DNA of 64,000 bases, taken from HTCC2207 sp002685195. Its GTDB lineage: Bacteria; Pseudomonadota; Gammaproteobacteria; Pseudomonadales; Porticoccaceae. The notes under the pieces are model-generated. The model searched no databases. It was not told where the DNA came from and was given only the letters and a program-made list of their open reading frames with translations. Below are positions 28,405 to 38,384 of this stretch, piece by piece. Every line of letters begins with the position of its first letter. The stretch's first letter is position 1. Made by a program: the position numbers and the translations under genes. Location of the stretch: the NCBI GenBank assembly GCA_051201675.1, contig CP179212.1, positions 2,294,001-2,358,000 of the forward strand, written 5' to 3'.

Positions 28405-29577
28405 ATGGCTCAATCAGTAATAATCATTGGTGCAGGGCCATCTGGCCTCAGCGCAGCATGCGCTCTTGCAAACAAAGGAATAGCTACCACAGTTATCGAC
28501 TCTCAGAGCCATGATGAATTAGCTGATCCAAAAATAGATGGTCGAGATATAGCCATGACGCATATGTCAAAGTCTATTCTGACAAGCTGGGGGGTATGGC
28601 CTCGATTTGATCCGAGTGAAGTTTTCGACCTAAACAATGCAAAAGTCCAAACACAAGATTTTGATCGCGTTCTTCAATTCAATCATACCAAGAATCCGAG
28701 TAGGCCTCTTGGATTCTTGGTCTCAAACCACCACATTCGCAAGGCTCTATACGACCAAGCATGTGAGACTGACAACATACAATTTTGTCTGGGTAGCAAG
28801 GTTCGTCATGTCCGAAGCAGTATAGAATATGCAGAAGTAACGCTGGAGTGCGGTAAAAAATTGACTGCACAATTATTAGTTGCAGCGGACAGTCGCTTTT
28901 CGCTTGCACGTAAAATGATGGGCATCGGTGCATCAATGACAGATTACGGTAGGGTAATGTTGGTATGTAAGATGCGTCACACAAAAAGCCACAAGAATAC
29001 TGCGAGGGAGTCTTTTTTATATGGTTTAACCTGTGCAACGCTTCCGTTAGAGGAAAAAACATCCTCAGTCATCGTCACTGTTCCTGAGGGACTATCACAG
29101 CAATTGAAAGAATTATCTGACAAAAAATTTAATTTGAAAATGACAGATATCTTTAAAGACCACTTGGGCACCATGACGTTGACGGGGGAAAGGTTCACCT
29201 ACCCTTTAATTGGTGTTTACTCGGATCGTTTTATTGGCCAGCGATTTGCTTTGGTTGGTGACGCTGCAGTGGGCATGCATCCAGTTACAGCCCATGGCTA
29301 TAATTTAGCTGTACGTAGCGCTGACACTTTGGCCACTTGTGTTAAAAGCTCTTCTTCAAAAAGTGGTGACATTGGTGCAAAGCAAGGTCTGCAGTATTAC
29401 GAATTGCGTCATCAAGTACTTGCTAAACCACTTTTTAATGGCACAAATGCAGTGGTAAGTTTATTTACCAACGATCACCCTATCGCAAAAGTAGCCCGTA
29501 AGGCGGCGATTATTGCCGGGGACTATCTGCCTGGATTTAAACGGCATATTGAGTATCGACTTACCCAAACAAGGTAG
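28405..29577 (+). CDS. UbiH/COQ6-family flavin hydroxylase (UbiM-like)
   Basis: 390 residues. FAD Rossmann motif VIIIGAGPSGLSAACALA at 5-22, the central DGRDIAMTHMS substrate segment, and the conserved GDAAVGMHPVTAHGYNLAVRSADTLA near 290. The last block, with HPVTAHG in place of the usual HPLAGQG, is what I associate with UbiM-type ubiquinone hydroxylases. These hydroxylate the benzoquinone ring during ubiquinone synthesis. The gene stands alone among unrelated genes. Family is firm; the UbiM assignment is from one motif. Confidence 0.75.
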   Translation: MAQSVIIIGAGPSGLSAACALANKGIATTVIDSQSHDELADPKIDGRDIAMTHMSKSILTSWGVWPRFDPSEVFDLNNAKVQTQDFDRVLQFNHTKNPSRPLGFLVSNHHIRKALYDQACETDNIQFCLGSKVRHVRSSIEYAEVTLECGKKLTAQLLVAADSRFSLARKMMGIGASMTDYGRVMLVCKMRHTKSHKNTARESFLYGLTCATLPLEEKTSSVIVTVPEGLSQQLKELSDKKFNLKMTDIFKDHLGTMTLTGERFTYPLIGVYSDRFIGQRFALVGDAAVGMHPVTAHGYNLAVRSADTLATCVKSSSSKSGDIGAKQGLQYYELRHQVLAKPLFNGTNAVVSLFTNDHPIAKVARKAAIIAGDYLPGFKRHIEYRLTQTR

Positions 29578-29690
29578 AATGTACTTAAAAAAACTCCATT
29601 AAACACTCTTTTGTTGGGGCATTTTAAAAACTCCAAACTAACAGCTTAAGAGAAACGTTAGCCATTAAAAATATCGAGTAAATCTTTCTT

Positions 29691-31565
29691 TTAGTTTTGA
29701 GTGTAGTAAATATTCTTAATATAAATCTTCTCTTTATTCCCAGGTGACTGACTTAGTAAAGAAAGAATACCCGTGACATCTACCATTTCACTGTTATTCC
29801 TGAACAAAGAGATTGGCAATTTATAGCGCCTCCATTCATCAGACACTGGATAATTGGTCCCACGGCCAAATGCCAAAAGACTGTTGATTTGGTCACCATT
29901 AAGGAAGCGCCCAGTTTGGAATCCGATATTAAAGTTTATGGTATTGTCGCCACGAATATCAAAGTGTAAATACCCTGATTTAAACTGCGATAAATTTTCA
30001 CCCACGTCTGCCTGAAATTCGAGACTTGTCCCCCACCAATCACTGGTTCTTGTCACAATTTCTATAATACCTTGCGGGGACATTTGAATAGCCACCGTTC
30101 CCTCCCAAGGTATCAACTTCAAGGTTGCACTAGGATAAGTCATATTAGCGGAAGCGTTAGGGTCCAAGTCTGTATTTGATACAACATAAGTGTTTGCCTT
30201 AATGACTTGTCCGGGAGTTAGATTGTCATTAACTGAGGTAATTTTTTTGACTGGCATAGTACTCTTAAAAGGAGGATTGAGAACTTCATCCAGCATCGCT
30301 GTTAGATCGCCCCCATAACTCTTCACTAACGGTCTATTATCTCGAGTTAAGCCACTTAAGCTTCGATCATCTACCAAATCCCAAAGGGTATATTTAACTT
30401 CATTGTTTAATCTAATCAACCCAAAATGATTCTCTGAGCCGCCACCATCAGATATATCTTTCCATCGCTCATCAAACACCTCAAAGTAAAACAATGACAT
30501 ACCCGCCTGATCAGTCCACTCCCGCATATAATGATAAAACCACTTTTGTTTGTATTCATCAGACGCTTTAGACCCAGTTACTCCATATGCCGCGCTGTCA
30601 GCGGAAGCCCATCCGGCTTCACCGATATGAATTGGCTTATCAATACCTAAACTCGTTACATAATCAGCAACACCTTGATACTGGGACTGTGCATATTCAA
30701 CTGCGCGTTTCATCGTCGCCTTAATCATTTCTTGCTTACTCAAGCCTTCTTCTGCGGGAAGAACACCCCAATAATCTTGGTTATAGAAAGAATCATGATA
30801 TGGATAAGTGTGGACTGATAAGAAATCGACCGCATTAATTAGTGAGACTAGATCCTCTGTATGATAGACCGATGATCCTCCTCCCCAAGACTCATAGTTA
30901 TCTGAACTGGTAATCCAAATATCTGAATTCAATTGTCCTGTACTTTTCAATGTTTGCAAATAGTTAACCCATTTTAGAATCGTTTTGGGATAAACAAAGT
31001 AATTAACTGCCCACTGAACCATGGCCTCATTACCCACCGCGATAACTTTAACAATATCGGGATACTCGTTCGCCAATGCCACAGCCGTCTCTATCTCAGC
31101 CGTATTCTTTTCAATATCACCCTTGTGGTGATCTGTACCATGCCTCCACGACCCTTGGGCCTCAACCCACGCACCGAGCATTACATACATCTCAAAATTA
31201 GGATCTGCGTTTTTGAGTACTGTTATTGCAGCCAACAGATCAGGTGCCAGAGGAAACTGGGACGTGTTATAAGTGCGTAAGACTTTGACTCCCATCGCGG
31301 AAAGAATTTTCAAATCTTCTATTAATTGTTCTTGAGAGGGCGCAACTTGACGACTCTTACCCCTGTAACCACCATAGGAAAAAGCAGGATAATTAGGGTT
31401 GCCCAATATTTGGGCCGCAGTTGGATTTTTTATTGACGGCTCTTGAATAATATCATCACTACAAGCGGCCAAAAACCAGACCGTTATGCTTAAAGTGATG
31501 AATTTTAAAAATTTAGTCACAGTTCTTGCCACCCTCATTATTAATTTGTAAGTCGTTAACAACAT
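29691..31565 (-). CDS. GH17-like beta-1,3-glucan-active lipoprotein with a C-terminal carbohydrate-binding-like domain
   Basis: 624 residues. A lipobox WFLAAC places the acylated Cys at 35; the in-frame ATG at 31538 would give a more usual 26-residue signal, and neither start has a clear ribosome binding site. The catalytic part (about 60-400) is GH17-like, with the acid/base Glu in AVGNEAM (180) and the nucleophile in HIGEAGWAS (316), plus LSVHTYPYHD and YFEVFDERWK. Residues about 430-624 are a beta-sandwich like the ExoP/galactose-binding modules. It probably cuts or transglycosylates beta-1,3-glucan at the cell surface. Divergent from the barrel enzyme-symporter pair at 31712, with an 18-bp palindrome between. 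Confidence 0.82.
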   Translation of the reverse strand: MLLTTYKLIMRVARTVTKFLKFITLSITVWFLAACSDDIIQEPSIKNPTAAQILGNPNYPAFSYGGYRGKSRQVAPSQEQLIEDLKILSAMGVKVLRTYNTSQFPLAPDLLAAITVLKNADPNFEMYVMLGAWVEAQGSWRHGTDHHKGDIEKNTAEIETAVALANEYPDIVKVIAVGNEAMVQWAVNYFVYPKTILKWVNYLQTLKSTGQLNSDIWITSSDNYESWGGGSSVYHTEDLVSLINAVDFLSVHTYPYHDSFYNQDYWGVLPAEEGLSKQEMIKATMKRAVEYAQSQYQGVADYVTSLGIDKPIHIGEAGWASADSAAYGVTGSKASDEYKQKWFYHYMREWTDQAGMSLFYFEVFDERWKDISDGGGSENHFGLIRLNNEVKYTLWDLVDDRSLSGLTRDNRPLVKSYGGDLTAMLDEVLNPPFKSTMPVKKITSVNDNLTPGQVIKANTYVVSNTDLDPNASANMTYPSATLKLIPWEGTVAIQMSPQGIIEIVTRTSDWWGTSLEFQADVGENLSQFKSGYLHFDIRGDNTINFNIGFQTGRFLNGDQINSLLAFGRGTNYPVSDEWRRYKLPISLFRNNSEMVDVTGILSLLSQSPGNKEKIYIKNIYYTQN

Positions 31566-31640
31566 ATTTTGCGATGCCCATTATAGTGTGCCCCACCCAA
31601 TCAGCTATCTGATTATCGACAAAAGCATGTCTTTTAACGA

Positions 31641-31658
31641 TGAGTGGGAGCCCACTCA
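31641..31658. promoter_or_regulatory. Near-perfect 18-bp palindrome in the divergent beta-glucan promoter region
   Basis: TGAGTGGG-AG-CCCACTCA has 8-bp exact arms. It lies midway between the GH17 lipoprotein start (-) and the GH2-like gene (+), with no T-run, so an operator for a sugar-responsive repressor is a reasonable reading. The regulator is not encoded nearby. Confidence 0.5.
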
Positions 31659-31711
31659 AGAACTAATTATCATAAAATAAATGTTACTTCACGCCAATTG
31701 GGTTGATTTGC

Positions 31712-32965
31712 ATGACTCCAAAAAAAGTTCAATTAGTCCAGAGCTCTCAACAATTCCAATTGCAGGTTGATGGGGAACCATTTTACATCAAGGGTGCTGG
31801 CCTAGAATTGGGCAGCATTGAAAGTCTCGCTAGGTATGGAGGCAATGCTTTTCGAACCTGGCGAGTAGCCAATGGTGAGAAAACCGGCCGAGAAATTCTC
31901 GATGAAGCACATCATCATGGATTAATGGTATGCATGGGTCTTGATGTTGCTCGCGAACGTCATGGTTTTAACTACAGCGATAAAAAAGCAGTTGCCCAAC
32001 AATTGGCTATGATTAAAGCGGATGTATTAGCATTAAAAGATCATCCCGCTCTTCTTATGTGGGGTATTGGCAACGAACTCAATCTCCGCCATGCCAATCC
32101 GAAAGTCTGGGACGCAGTTAACCAGCTTTCTGAGATGATCCACAAACTCGACCCTAATCACCCAACCACAACTATGCTGGCAGGTGCAGAGCCAGATGTA
32201 ATCCAAGTGGTCATGAAACGGTGCCCTGATCTAGATTTGCTGTCTTTCCAACTATATGGCGATATCAATAAACTGCCTCAATATTTAAAAGCTAGCCAAT
32301 ACCTAGGCGCCTATATAGTTTCGGAATGGGGTGCAACGGGTCACTGGGAAGTTAAATGCACAGATTGGGGCCGCCCTTTAGAGCCAACTAGTGGTGAAAA
32401 AGCGAGCTCTTACAAGAGTCGATATCTAGATTACATAGCCGCTGATACGGTGCATTGTGTTGGCTCATTTGTATTTCTGTGGGGCCAAAAGCAAGAGCGA
32501 ACACCCACTTGGTACGGTGTTTTTCTCGAAAATGGTAACCATACAGAAGCGGCTCAAATTATGGAGGCTTTATGGACAGGAAAGGTGCCAAAACATAAGA
32601 CTCCAGGGTCACCCAAACTCACCATCAATGGTGGTGTTGCAGCTGATAGTATCCTCCTTAGTCAAGGTAAGCAATATAGAGCGCAGGTGACCTGTGAATA
32701 CCCCAAAAACAGTTCAATCAATTACCGTTGGGAGTTAATGGCAGAGGTTGAAAAGGCATTAGAGAGCGATGGTGGAGATTTTGAGCCTAAACCCGACATT
32801 CTCTGGCGCCATGATGACCTAAGAACCAGTGATAGCCTAACTTTCAAAGCTCCTGATGCTGGTGAATACCGCCTATTTGTCTATATCGATGATTCCTTTG
32901 GTGGCTCCGCTACCGCAAATATGCCCTTGTTAGTCGAATCTCTAGCGACTGAAGACCCTCGCTGA
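31712..32965 (+). CDS. GH2/GH5-like TIM-barrel glycoside hydrolase, cytoplasmic
   Basis: About 417 residues from the ATG at 31712 (an upstream TTG at 31703 is in frame but adds nothing conserved). No signal peptide. A (beta/alpha)8 retaining hydrolase layout is seen: WGIGNELN with acid/base Glu122 and IVSEWGATG with nucleophile Glu205, the order and spacing of clan GH-A. FLWGQKQERTPTWYGVF follows, and the C-terminal 110 residues are a beta-sandwich (KAPDAGEYRLFVYIDD). It may hydrolyse an imported glucan fragment. It is followed after 30 bp by the sugar symporter gene and they are probably cotranscribed. Confidence 0.72.
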   Translation: MTPKKVQLVQSSQQFQLQVDGEPFYIKGAGLELGSIESLARYGGNAFRTWRVANGEKTGREILDEAHHHGLMVCMGLDVARERHGFNYSDKKAVAQQLAMIKADVLALKDHPALLMWGIGNELNLRHANPKVWDAVNQLSEMIHKLDPNHPTTTMLAGAEPDVIQVVMKRCPDLDLLSFQLYGDINKLPQYLKASQYLGAYIVSEWGATGHWEVKCTDWGRPLEPTSGEKASSYKSRYLDYIAADTVHCVGSFVFLWGQKQERTPTWYGVFLENGNHTEAAQIMEALWTGKVPKHKTPGSPKLTINGGVAADSILLSQGKQYRAQVTCEYPKNSSINYRWELMAEVEKALESDGGDFEPKPDILWRHDDLRTSDSLTFKAPDAGEYRLFVYIDDSFGGSATANMPLLVESLATEDPR

Positions 32966-32995
32966 CCTATACTCGCGCGACGGTGAGGGGTCACC

Positions 32996-34483
32996 GTGTC
33001 TCCTGAAAAGGAAGTCAACGATAGGTTAGAAAATAATAATATGAATCAAAGCGCAGCGTTAGAAGTTGGTCACAAAGCAATTCCCCTAGATCAAAAGATC
33101 GCCTTTGGCATTGGAATGTTAGCCAATCAAATGTTCCCAGCATCTCTTGGGATCTTCATGGTTGTTTTAATTCAAGATATGGGGATGAGCCCCCTGCTCT
33201 ACGGGCTTTTAGGAATAATACCGAAATTCTTGGACGCCATTACTGACCCATTTATGGGCTATATTTCAGATCACACAACATCCAAATGGGGCAAGCGCCG
33301 TCCCTACGTGTTTGTTGGTGCAATAATAGCAGGGCTGTCATTTGCGATGATGTGGCAAATTTCTGCAGACAATTCTGAACTTTATAATTTTTACTATTTT
33401 TTAACCTGGTCTTGCGTATTTTCTCTTGGAATGACGATTTTTGGTGTGCCCTATGTTGCCATGGGCTATGAAATGAGTTCTGATTTTCACGAACGCACGA
33501 GACTCATGGCCATTGCACAATGGATTGGTCAATGGGCTTGGGTGATTGCCCCTTGGTTTTGGGTCATCCTTTATGATCCTGCATGGTTTGAACAAGCTGA
33601 TGAAGGGGTGAGAGCACTATCCTTGTGGGTAGCTGCTGTCTGCATGGCATTGGCTTTAGTACCTGCGTTCTTTTGCACCTTTACTAACTCCGAAATAAAT
33701 GAAGATAACTTCCAGAAGACCCAAAGTACTCTTAAGAAAACAGTGATTGATTTCGGCCAAGGTATTATGGTTACTTTAAGGAATAAACCATTCCAGAAGA
33801 TATGTATTGCAACATTTCTGGTGTTCAACGGGTTTCAGACGATCGCTGGCTTTTCCTTCTTTATTATTGTGCATTACATCAATGGTGGTGATGCCACTCA
33901 AGCCGGTCTCTACCCAACATTATTTGGTGCCGTAGGTGCTCTCTTTACCTGTTTTATGGTGATTCCAGCTGTAAATTTTTGCGCGCAAAAGTATGGTAAA
34001 AAAATCACTTTTCTTCTGAGTCAAAGTGTCTCCTTAGTTGGTTATATACTTCTCTGGTGGGGATTCTCGCCTGATCAACCTTGGCTGATGTTTTTACCTT
34101 TGCCTCTTTTTTCCTTTGGGATCGGCGGTCTATTCACTATCATGATGTCTATGACTGGAGATGTCTGTGATATGGATGAGCTTGAAACAGGAGAGCGTCG
34201 AGCAGGAACTTTTGGTGCTATTTACTGGTTAATGGTCAAAATTGGAACAGGATTAGCATTAATGTCAGCTGGCTTCATCATGCATGCTATTGGTTGGGAC
34301 TCGACCGCAGCATCTCAAACTAATGAGGCTCTGTTTCTTCTACGTCTAAGCTATATTATCGTGCCCAGCGTAGGTTCGATGCTCGCAATCTTAGTTATGC
34401 TAAATTATGACCTTGATGAAACAAAAGCCAACGACATAAGAGCTCAGTTAGACGCACGACAAGCTGCAAACGTCGCCAACTAA
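32996..34483 (+). CDS. Major facilitator sugar symporter (GPH/SLC45-like)
   Basis: 495 residues with about 12 membrane segments. The GPH signature appears: PKFLDAITDPFMGYISDHTTSKWGKRRPYVF after helix 2, and a second Asp-rich loop MTGDVCDMDELETGERRAGTFGA after helix 10. The track-independent choice between a GTG at 32996 and an ATG at 33041 favours the GTG, since GAGGGG lies 5 bases upstream of it while the ATG has only a distant AGG. It should import oligosaccharides with a cation across the inner membrane; the neighbours suggest beta-1,3-gluco-oligosaccharides. A bidirectional terminator follows. Confidence 0.85.
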   Translation: MSPEKEVNDRLENNNMNQSAALEVGHKAIPLDQKIAFGIGMLANQMFPASLGIFMVVLIQDMGMSPLLYGLLGIIPKFLDAITDPFMGYISDHTTSKWGKRRPYVFVGAIIAGLSFAMMWQISADNSELYNFYYFLTWSCVFSLGMTIFGVPYVAMGYEMSSDFHERTRLMAIAQWIGQWAWVIAPWFWVILYDPAWFEQADEGVRALSLWVAAVCMALALVPAFFCTFTNSEINEDNFQKTQSTLKKTVIDFGQGIMVTLRNKPFQKICIATFLVFNGFQTIAGFSFFIIVHYINGGDATQAGLYPTLFGAVGALFTCFMVIPAVNFCAQKYGKKITFLLSQSVSLVGYILLWWGFSPDQPWLMFLPLPLFSFGIGGLFTIMMSMTGDVCDMDELETGERRAGTFGAIYWLMVKIGTGLALMSAGFIMHAIGWDSTAASQTNEALFLLRLSYIIVPSVGSMLAILVMLNYDLDETKANDIRAQLDARQAANVAN

Positions 34484-34500
34484 AATAACAACGAATACAT

Positions 34501-34531
34501 AAAAAAGCCGCCTAGTCTAGGCGGCTTTTTT
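34501..34531. terminator. Bidirectional rho-independent terminator between the symporter and phosphorylase genes
   Basis: GCCGCCTA (34507-34514) pairs with TAGGCGGC (34518-34525) around a 3-base loop, flanked by A6 and T6. It ends both convergent transcripts. Confidence 0.92.
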
Positions 34532-34560
34532 GTTTCCTTTTGATACAAGAAGTAATTAGC

Positions 34561-37500
34561 CTAGTCCAAACCTGGCTTGAGCGACACTTCGATTTTAACC
34601 ACAGCACCCTCTTTACTGAATATCTGTGCTGAAATAACTGATTCAATCGTGGATCCTAAAATATCCTTACAAGCTCCATTTGAAAAGGTAAGTCTTATAG
34701 ACACCTTGTCTGCAAGACTGTAAACCACAGGCACTTGGCAATAGGTAAACGCTAACTGGCCTTCAGATAAAGGTATCATCTGACGACTCCCACTAGGATC
34801 AAAATAATGGAGAGTATCTTCTTTGGCTAGGAACTCAGATTTTCTCAGTATGAAAGGGTCGAATCGAATACATCCATTCTCAACGATTACCCCCAGCTCT
34901 AACAATCTGGTCACAACCTCTTCTTTAACTTGCCCCGTCATGCCAGGCTGTTTAGCCCCGTCAAATCCCGGCGTATGAGAATAGGGGTCAGTTGGGAAGG
35001 CCCCATAATTTTGCGGGTCTTTGTTAAAACCTATTCCTGCTCGGATATTGAAGTAACAATCAGCCAGTCTACCTATGACAGCTGGATCTACGTCCTCTGC
35101 AACAGCCTTTTGGAAGTTTTCTAAAGTAGCCAGTAATAATTTCGACACCATATGCCAATATATGGACCCAAGACCTTCGTAGGCATACATACCTCCAGAC
35201 CGTCCGGTAAATTGCTTGTGGTTAAAAATGTCTTCGAACATTTCTTCCACCAAAGATTGGTCCTTTTTCACTAACTGTTTATAACCATTATCTGACAAGT
35301 TTTTTAAGGCACTCTTTGCCCCATCAACATTGTTAAAGCTACCATTAAAAAAACAGTTACCGGCAAGATCTACTTCTATAAGTGATTGATCACCACTTTC
35401 CTTAAGAGTAGTAAGTAACTCAGACTTCTCAATGAATTTCTTTGGAATTACATTTTTATCTAAATAACGAGCCAACTCTCGATCTGGATATAAAAGATAT
35501 GAATTCTGCGACTCAGTGAATAAATTTGATTTTTTCAGTGATTTCAACACTTCCAATGCTTGCTTTGGGTCCAGATATCCCGAACTAAGTACTGCCACCT
35601 GCCCCTCAAGCATTTCATACAGATGTGTAACCGTTACACACTGATCATCTGTGGTCATTAGATTATAAGCGTGATAAAGGCCGTCTTCTCGACGATTAGC
35701 TTCTATAGTATGGTCAATATGTGAGATAGATATTTTACAAAACTCAATGAGATCTGACGTCTCAATATCCCGACGCCTACCGGTAAAAGAGTGGCTATAG
35801 ATCGCTTCCCGATACTCGCTTGATGCCTGACCGAGACGATCTACAACTTTCTTCCTATCCTCATCAGAAAACTGCCCATCTAGGAGATGTTGATGATCTT
35901 GCAGAGTACTATTTATCGCCCCAAAAAGTTTAACGATCTCTTCAGAGATGGCGACAGTTTTAAAATCAACGTCAGATAAAAAGTCCAACAAATATTGTTG
36001 ATAGCGCCTCAGATAGTAAAGTGTCACCATGGAAACACCAAAACCTACTAAGGCATTGTTTGCATCATTCCACTCTGGCCTCTGTGTATTCATCCATATA
36101 CCTGCTCCTGGAATGAAGTTAGACAGTTTAGACAACATCACGGCCAAGAGCTTTTCAGTCAGATTAACCTGATAGACATCTCCATTTTTATCTAGGATAA
36201 GCCTGCCATCTGCACCAATTTTATCTACTCGTTGCTCGATCAATAAGTCCGCATGATCATCAAAAATGATTGTGTCATGCGGGTCCTGAAGAAGCTGCTC
36301 ATAGGGCTTAATGCGATATGGAACATTCGCATAACAAAAGAGATCAGCTGTTAAAAACTCTCTTAGAGTTCCCGGGTGGTGACGTTTGGATAACTCCAAA
36401 AACTTAAGCAAATAAATAATTTGATGATCACCCCAGTAACCTATGTTAGCCCAAGGGTCTTCTGGCTCAGGCTTTTCCCAGTCAATTCCAGATTTAGTAA
36501 TGCGATAAGGATTGTAGCCATCAGCTGTTGATGCATTGACAAACTTACAAATCATACTTTCAACAAAATTAGGTATTGAAAGGCACAAAGCTTCCCAATT
36601 TTGAAAGATATCTCTCCAATTTCCCTCAAAACTCAAAATCTGAGAACCATCTTGTCTCTTCACTTGAATATCGAACAGGTTCCAAGGTCGTGATGGATCT
36701 CCGTGGCGGCGACTAAACGATAGTGGCAAATATTCATAGCATAGCCGCTGAAGAGCGGTGTCATTTTTGGTTGCCCCTAGCTTAATCAAATCGCTGTAAT
36801 GAAATGTCTCATCCAAGCTTTCAAGCCAAGATTGGTGGCGCTCAAACAAAGAGCTATTTATGACCTTAAAAAAATCAATGAGATCATCTCGCTGGATGGT
36901 GTAGTTATCCATGAATAAACCACCACGCATCACATTGAATAAAACATTTGAAAAGTGATGGTTGGCGCTTAAGCGGTCTTCGGTAACCTGCAGACCATCA
37001 GATATGCCTACGATTCTCGCAAGATTCTCACTACCCAGCGTGATGTCTTCCTCAATATCAGTACCAATAGCTTCACTTTTAATAAGGTAAGCCATTAAGT
37101 TTCTAACCTTTGCCGGGCCCTGATTAACCTCAGCAATAATACTCCAGCTTTTATGCTCAAGACTTAAAAGATTAATCGAGTCATTGACAAAATATGCTCC
37201 GCGACGACCACGAACATCTATCTCTTGCTCTAAATCAATCCCACGACGAAACTGATCTAATTGAATAGAAGAAAGAAGCTTTTTAGAGCCAGGCAATCCC
37301 TCAGACCAGACTGTGGTGGTTGATAAAGCCTCACTTGGCTCTGCCCGATCAATAAGAATAGAACTCATACTATAAAGTCCTAGTCCTGATTCAACGTCAA
37401 GCTCATTCTTTTTGTATGCATCTACAAGGCAACTCAGTGCATTTTGTGTAGCAGATTCAACACCATAAGGAATTATATTTTCGATTCCATCTAGGATATT

Positions 37501-38025
37501 AACGGACACTGATTCAGAGGCATTATTTGTCATGCTTGATGTTTTAACGAACCCAAACTTATCTGAAGTACGCCAAGAGTATTTAAATGTTAGCGAAAGA
37601 TCGTGATTAATCTCTTCAAATATGAGCTTGTCACCACAAACATTTTTATAAAGATTGCGCGTTAACTGATAGATACCAGAATAATTCTGGGAGAAAGGCT
37701 CCCATAGAGAGGTTCGTCCATCCTTAGTCACCAACGCTAACGTTCTACTACCAGTGTACTGAGACCCATCGCTAATTTTGTCATCAGAATAATAAGGAAA
37801 TAGCGCGCTTTCCGAATTAACCCGACCCGCAGAAAGACCACCTAGACTAGAAATAAAAATCCAATGATTTGAGTCACTCACCACACTCATGAAAAAATCT
37901 TTCATTTGATCGTAGTGACTGATCTTATAAAAAGTCTCACCATTTAAGTCGACATAATTTCCTGTCACTTTTGGTGTGTTATTTTTTCGGCATTGATTAC
38001 CGATATATATAGTATTCGTAGGCAT
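34561..38025 (-). CDS. Large GH94/149/161-like phosphorylase, probable beta-1,3-oligoglucan phosphorylase
   Basis: 1154 residues, cytoplasmic, no signal peptide. An N-terminal beta-sandwich (1 to about 310) is followed by a helical (alpha/alpha)6-type core. In the core, FEGNWRDIFQNWEAL (466-480), GYNPYRITKSGIDWE and DPWANIGYWGDHQI recall GH94-clan phosphorylases. RPEWNDANNALVG (649-661) matches the WND motif that carries the catalytic Asp (here Asp654). Length of about 1100 residues fits GH149 or GH161 beta-1,3-glucan phosphorylases better than GH94 (about 800). It would cleave imported beta-1,3-oligoglucans with phosphate, giving glucose 1-phosphate. The GH17 genes on both sides support the substrate. 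The subfamily assignment is from memory of motifs. Confidence 0.65.
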   Translation of the reverse strand: MPTNTIYIGNQCRKNNTPKVTGNYVDLNGETFYKISHYDQMKDFFMSVVSDSNHWIFISSLGGLSAGRVNSESALFPYYSDDKISDGSQYTGSRTLALVTKDGRTSLWEPFSQNYSGIYQLTRNLYKNVCGDKLIFEEINHDLSLTFKYSWRTSDKFGFVKTSSMTNNASESVSVNILDGIENIIPYGVESATQNALSCLVDAYKKNELDVESGLGLYSMSSILIDRAEPSEALSTTTVWSEGLPGSKKLLSSIQLDQFRRGIDLEQEIDVRGRRGAYFVNDSINLLSLEHKSWSIIAEVNQGPAKVRNLMAYLIKSEAIGTDIEEDITLGSENLARIVGISDGLQVTEDRLSANHHFSNVLFNVMRGGLFMDNYTIQRDDLIDFFKVINSSLFERHQSWLESLDETFHYSDLIKLGATKNDTALQRLCYEYLPLSFSRRHGDPSRPWNLFDIQVKRQDGSQILSFEGNWRDIFQNWEALCLSIPNFVESMICKFVNASTADGYNPYRITKSGIDWEKPEPEDPWANIGYWGDHQIIYLLKFLELSKRHHPGTLREFLTADLFCYANVPYRIKPYEQLLQDPHDTIIFDDHADLLIEQRVDKIGADGRLILDKNGDVYQVNLTEKLLAVMLSKLSNFIPGAGIWMNTQRPEWNDANNALVGFGVSMVTLYYLRRYQQYLLDFLSDVDFKTVAISEEIVKLFGAINSTLQDHQHLLDGQFSDEDRKKVVDRLGQASSEYREAIYSHSFTGRRRDIETSDLIEFCKISISHIDHTIEANRREDGLYHAYNLMTTDDQCVTVTHLYEMLEGQVAVLSSGYLDPKQALEVLKSLKKSNLFTESQNSYLLYPDRELARYLDKNVIPKKFIEKSELLTTLKESGDQSLIEVDLAGNCFFNGSFNNVDGAKSALKNLSDNGYKQLVKKDQSLVEEMFEDIFNHKQFTGRSGGMYAYEGLGSIYWHMVSKLLLATLENFQKAVAEDVDPAVIGRLADCYFNIRAGIGFNKDPQNYGAFPTDPYSHTPGFDGAKQPGMTGQVKEEVVTRLLELGVIVENGCIRFDPFILRKSEFLAKEDTLHYFDPSGSRQMIPLSEGQLAFTYCQVPVVYSLADKVSIRLTFSNGACKDILGSTIESVISAQIFSKEGAVVKIEVSLKPGLD

Positions 38026-38384
38026 GGCTACCCCTGTCTACTTACTTTTATGCCATTGCTCTCCACATCCGATAACACTTATCTTCCTATCGGCTTGTTT
38101 CGACCCCCCAAATTGAGTGAAAGCACCCAAATAGCGGCGGTATCCTACGGTCACAATAGCTATTTCGCAACTACGTGCTAAAAGAATGAGTTAACAGGCG
38201 TTATAACTGGGACGGATGGGGCCTGTTATCAATTGTCAGTTGTTTAGCGCTCGCGTAGCATCTGCGTCTTGTAATAGTAATGTTATCGGAAACGATTTAA
38301 CAACATTAACGCTGCACGACCTTGTTAGCTTTTAAAGTTTCTCGGTTGTCACTAATAAACATACTGAAGGGTTTAGATCACTGA
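38026..38384. promoter_or_regulatory. Divergent intergenic region with a LacI-type operator candidate
   Basis: This 359-bp gap separates the phosphorylase (-) from the GH17 pair (+). Within it, AAACGATT at 38290-38297 fits the AANCGNTT core of LacI-family operators, inside the longer GGAAACGATTTAAC. It is 88 bp upstream of the GH17 start. No gene, terminator or further repeat was seen. A single short match is weak evidence. Confidence 0.35.
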
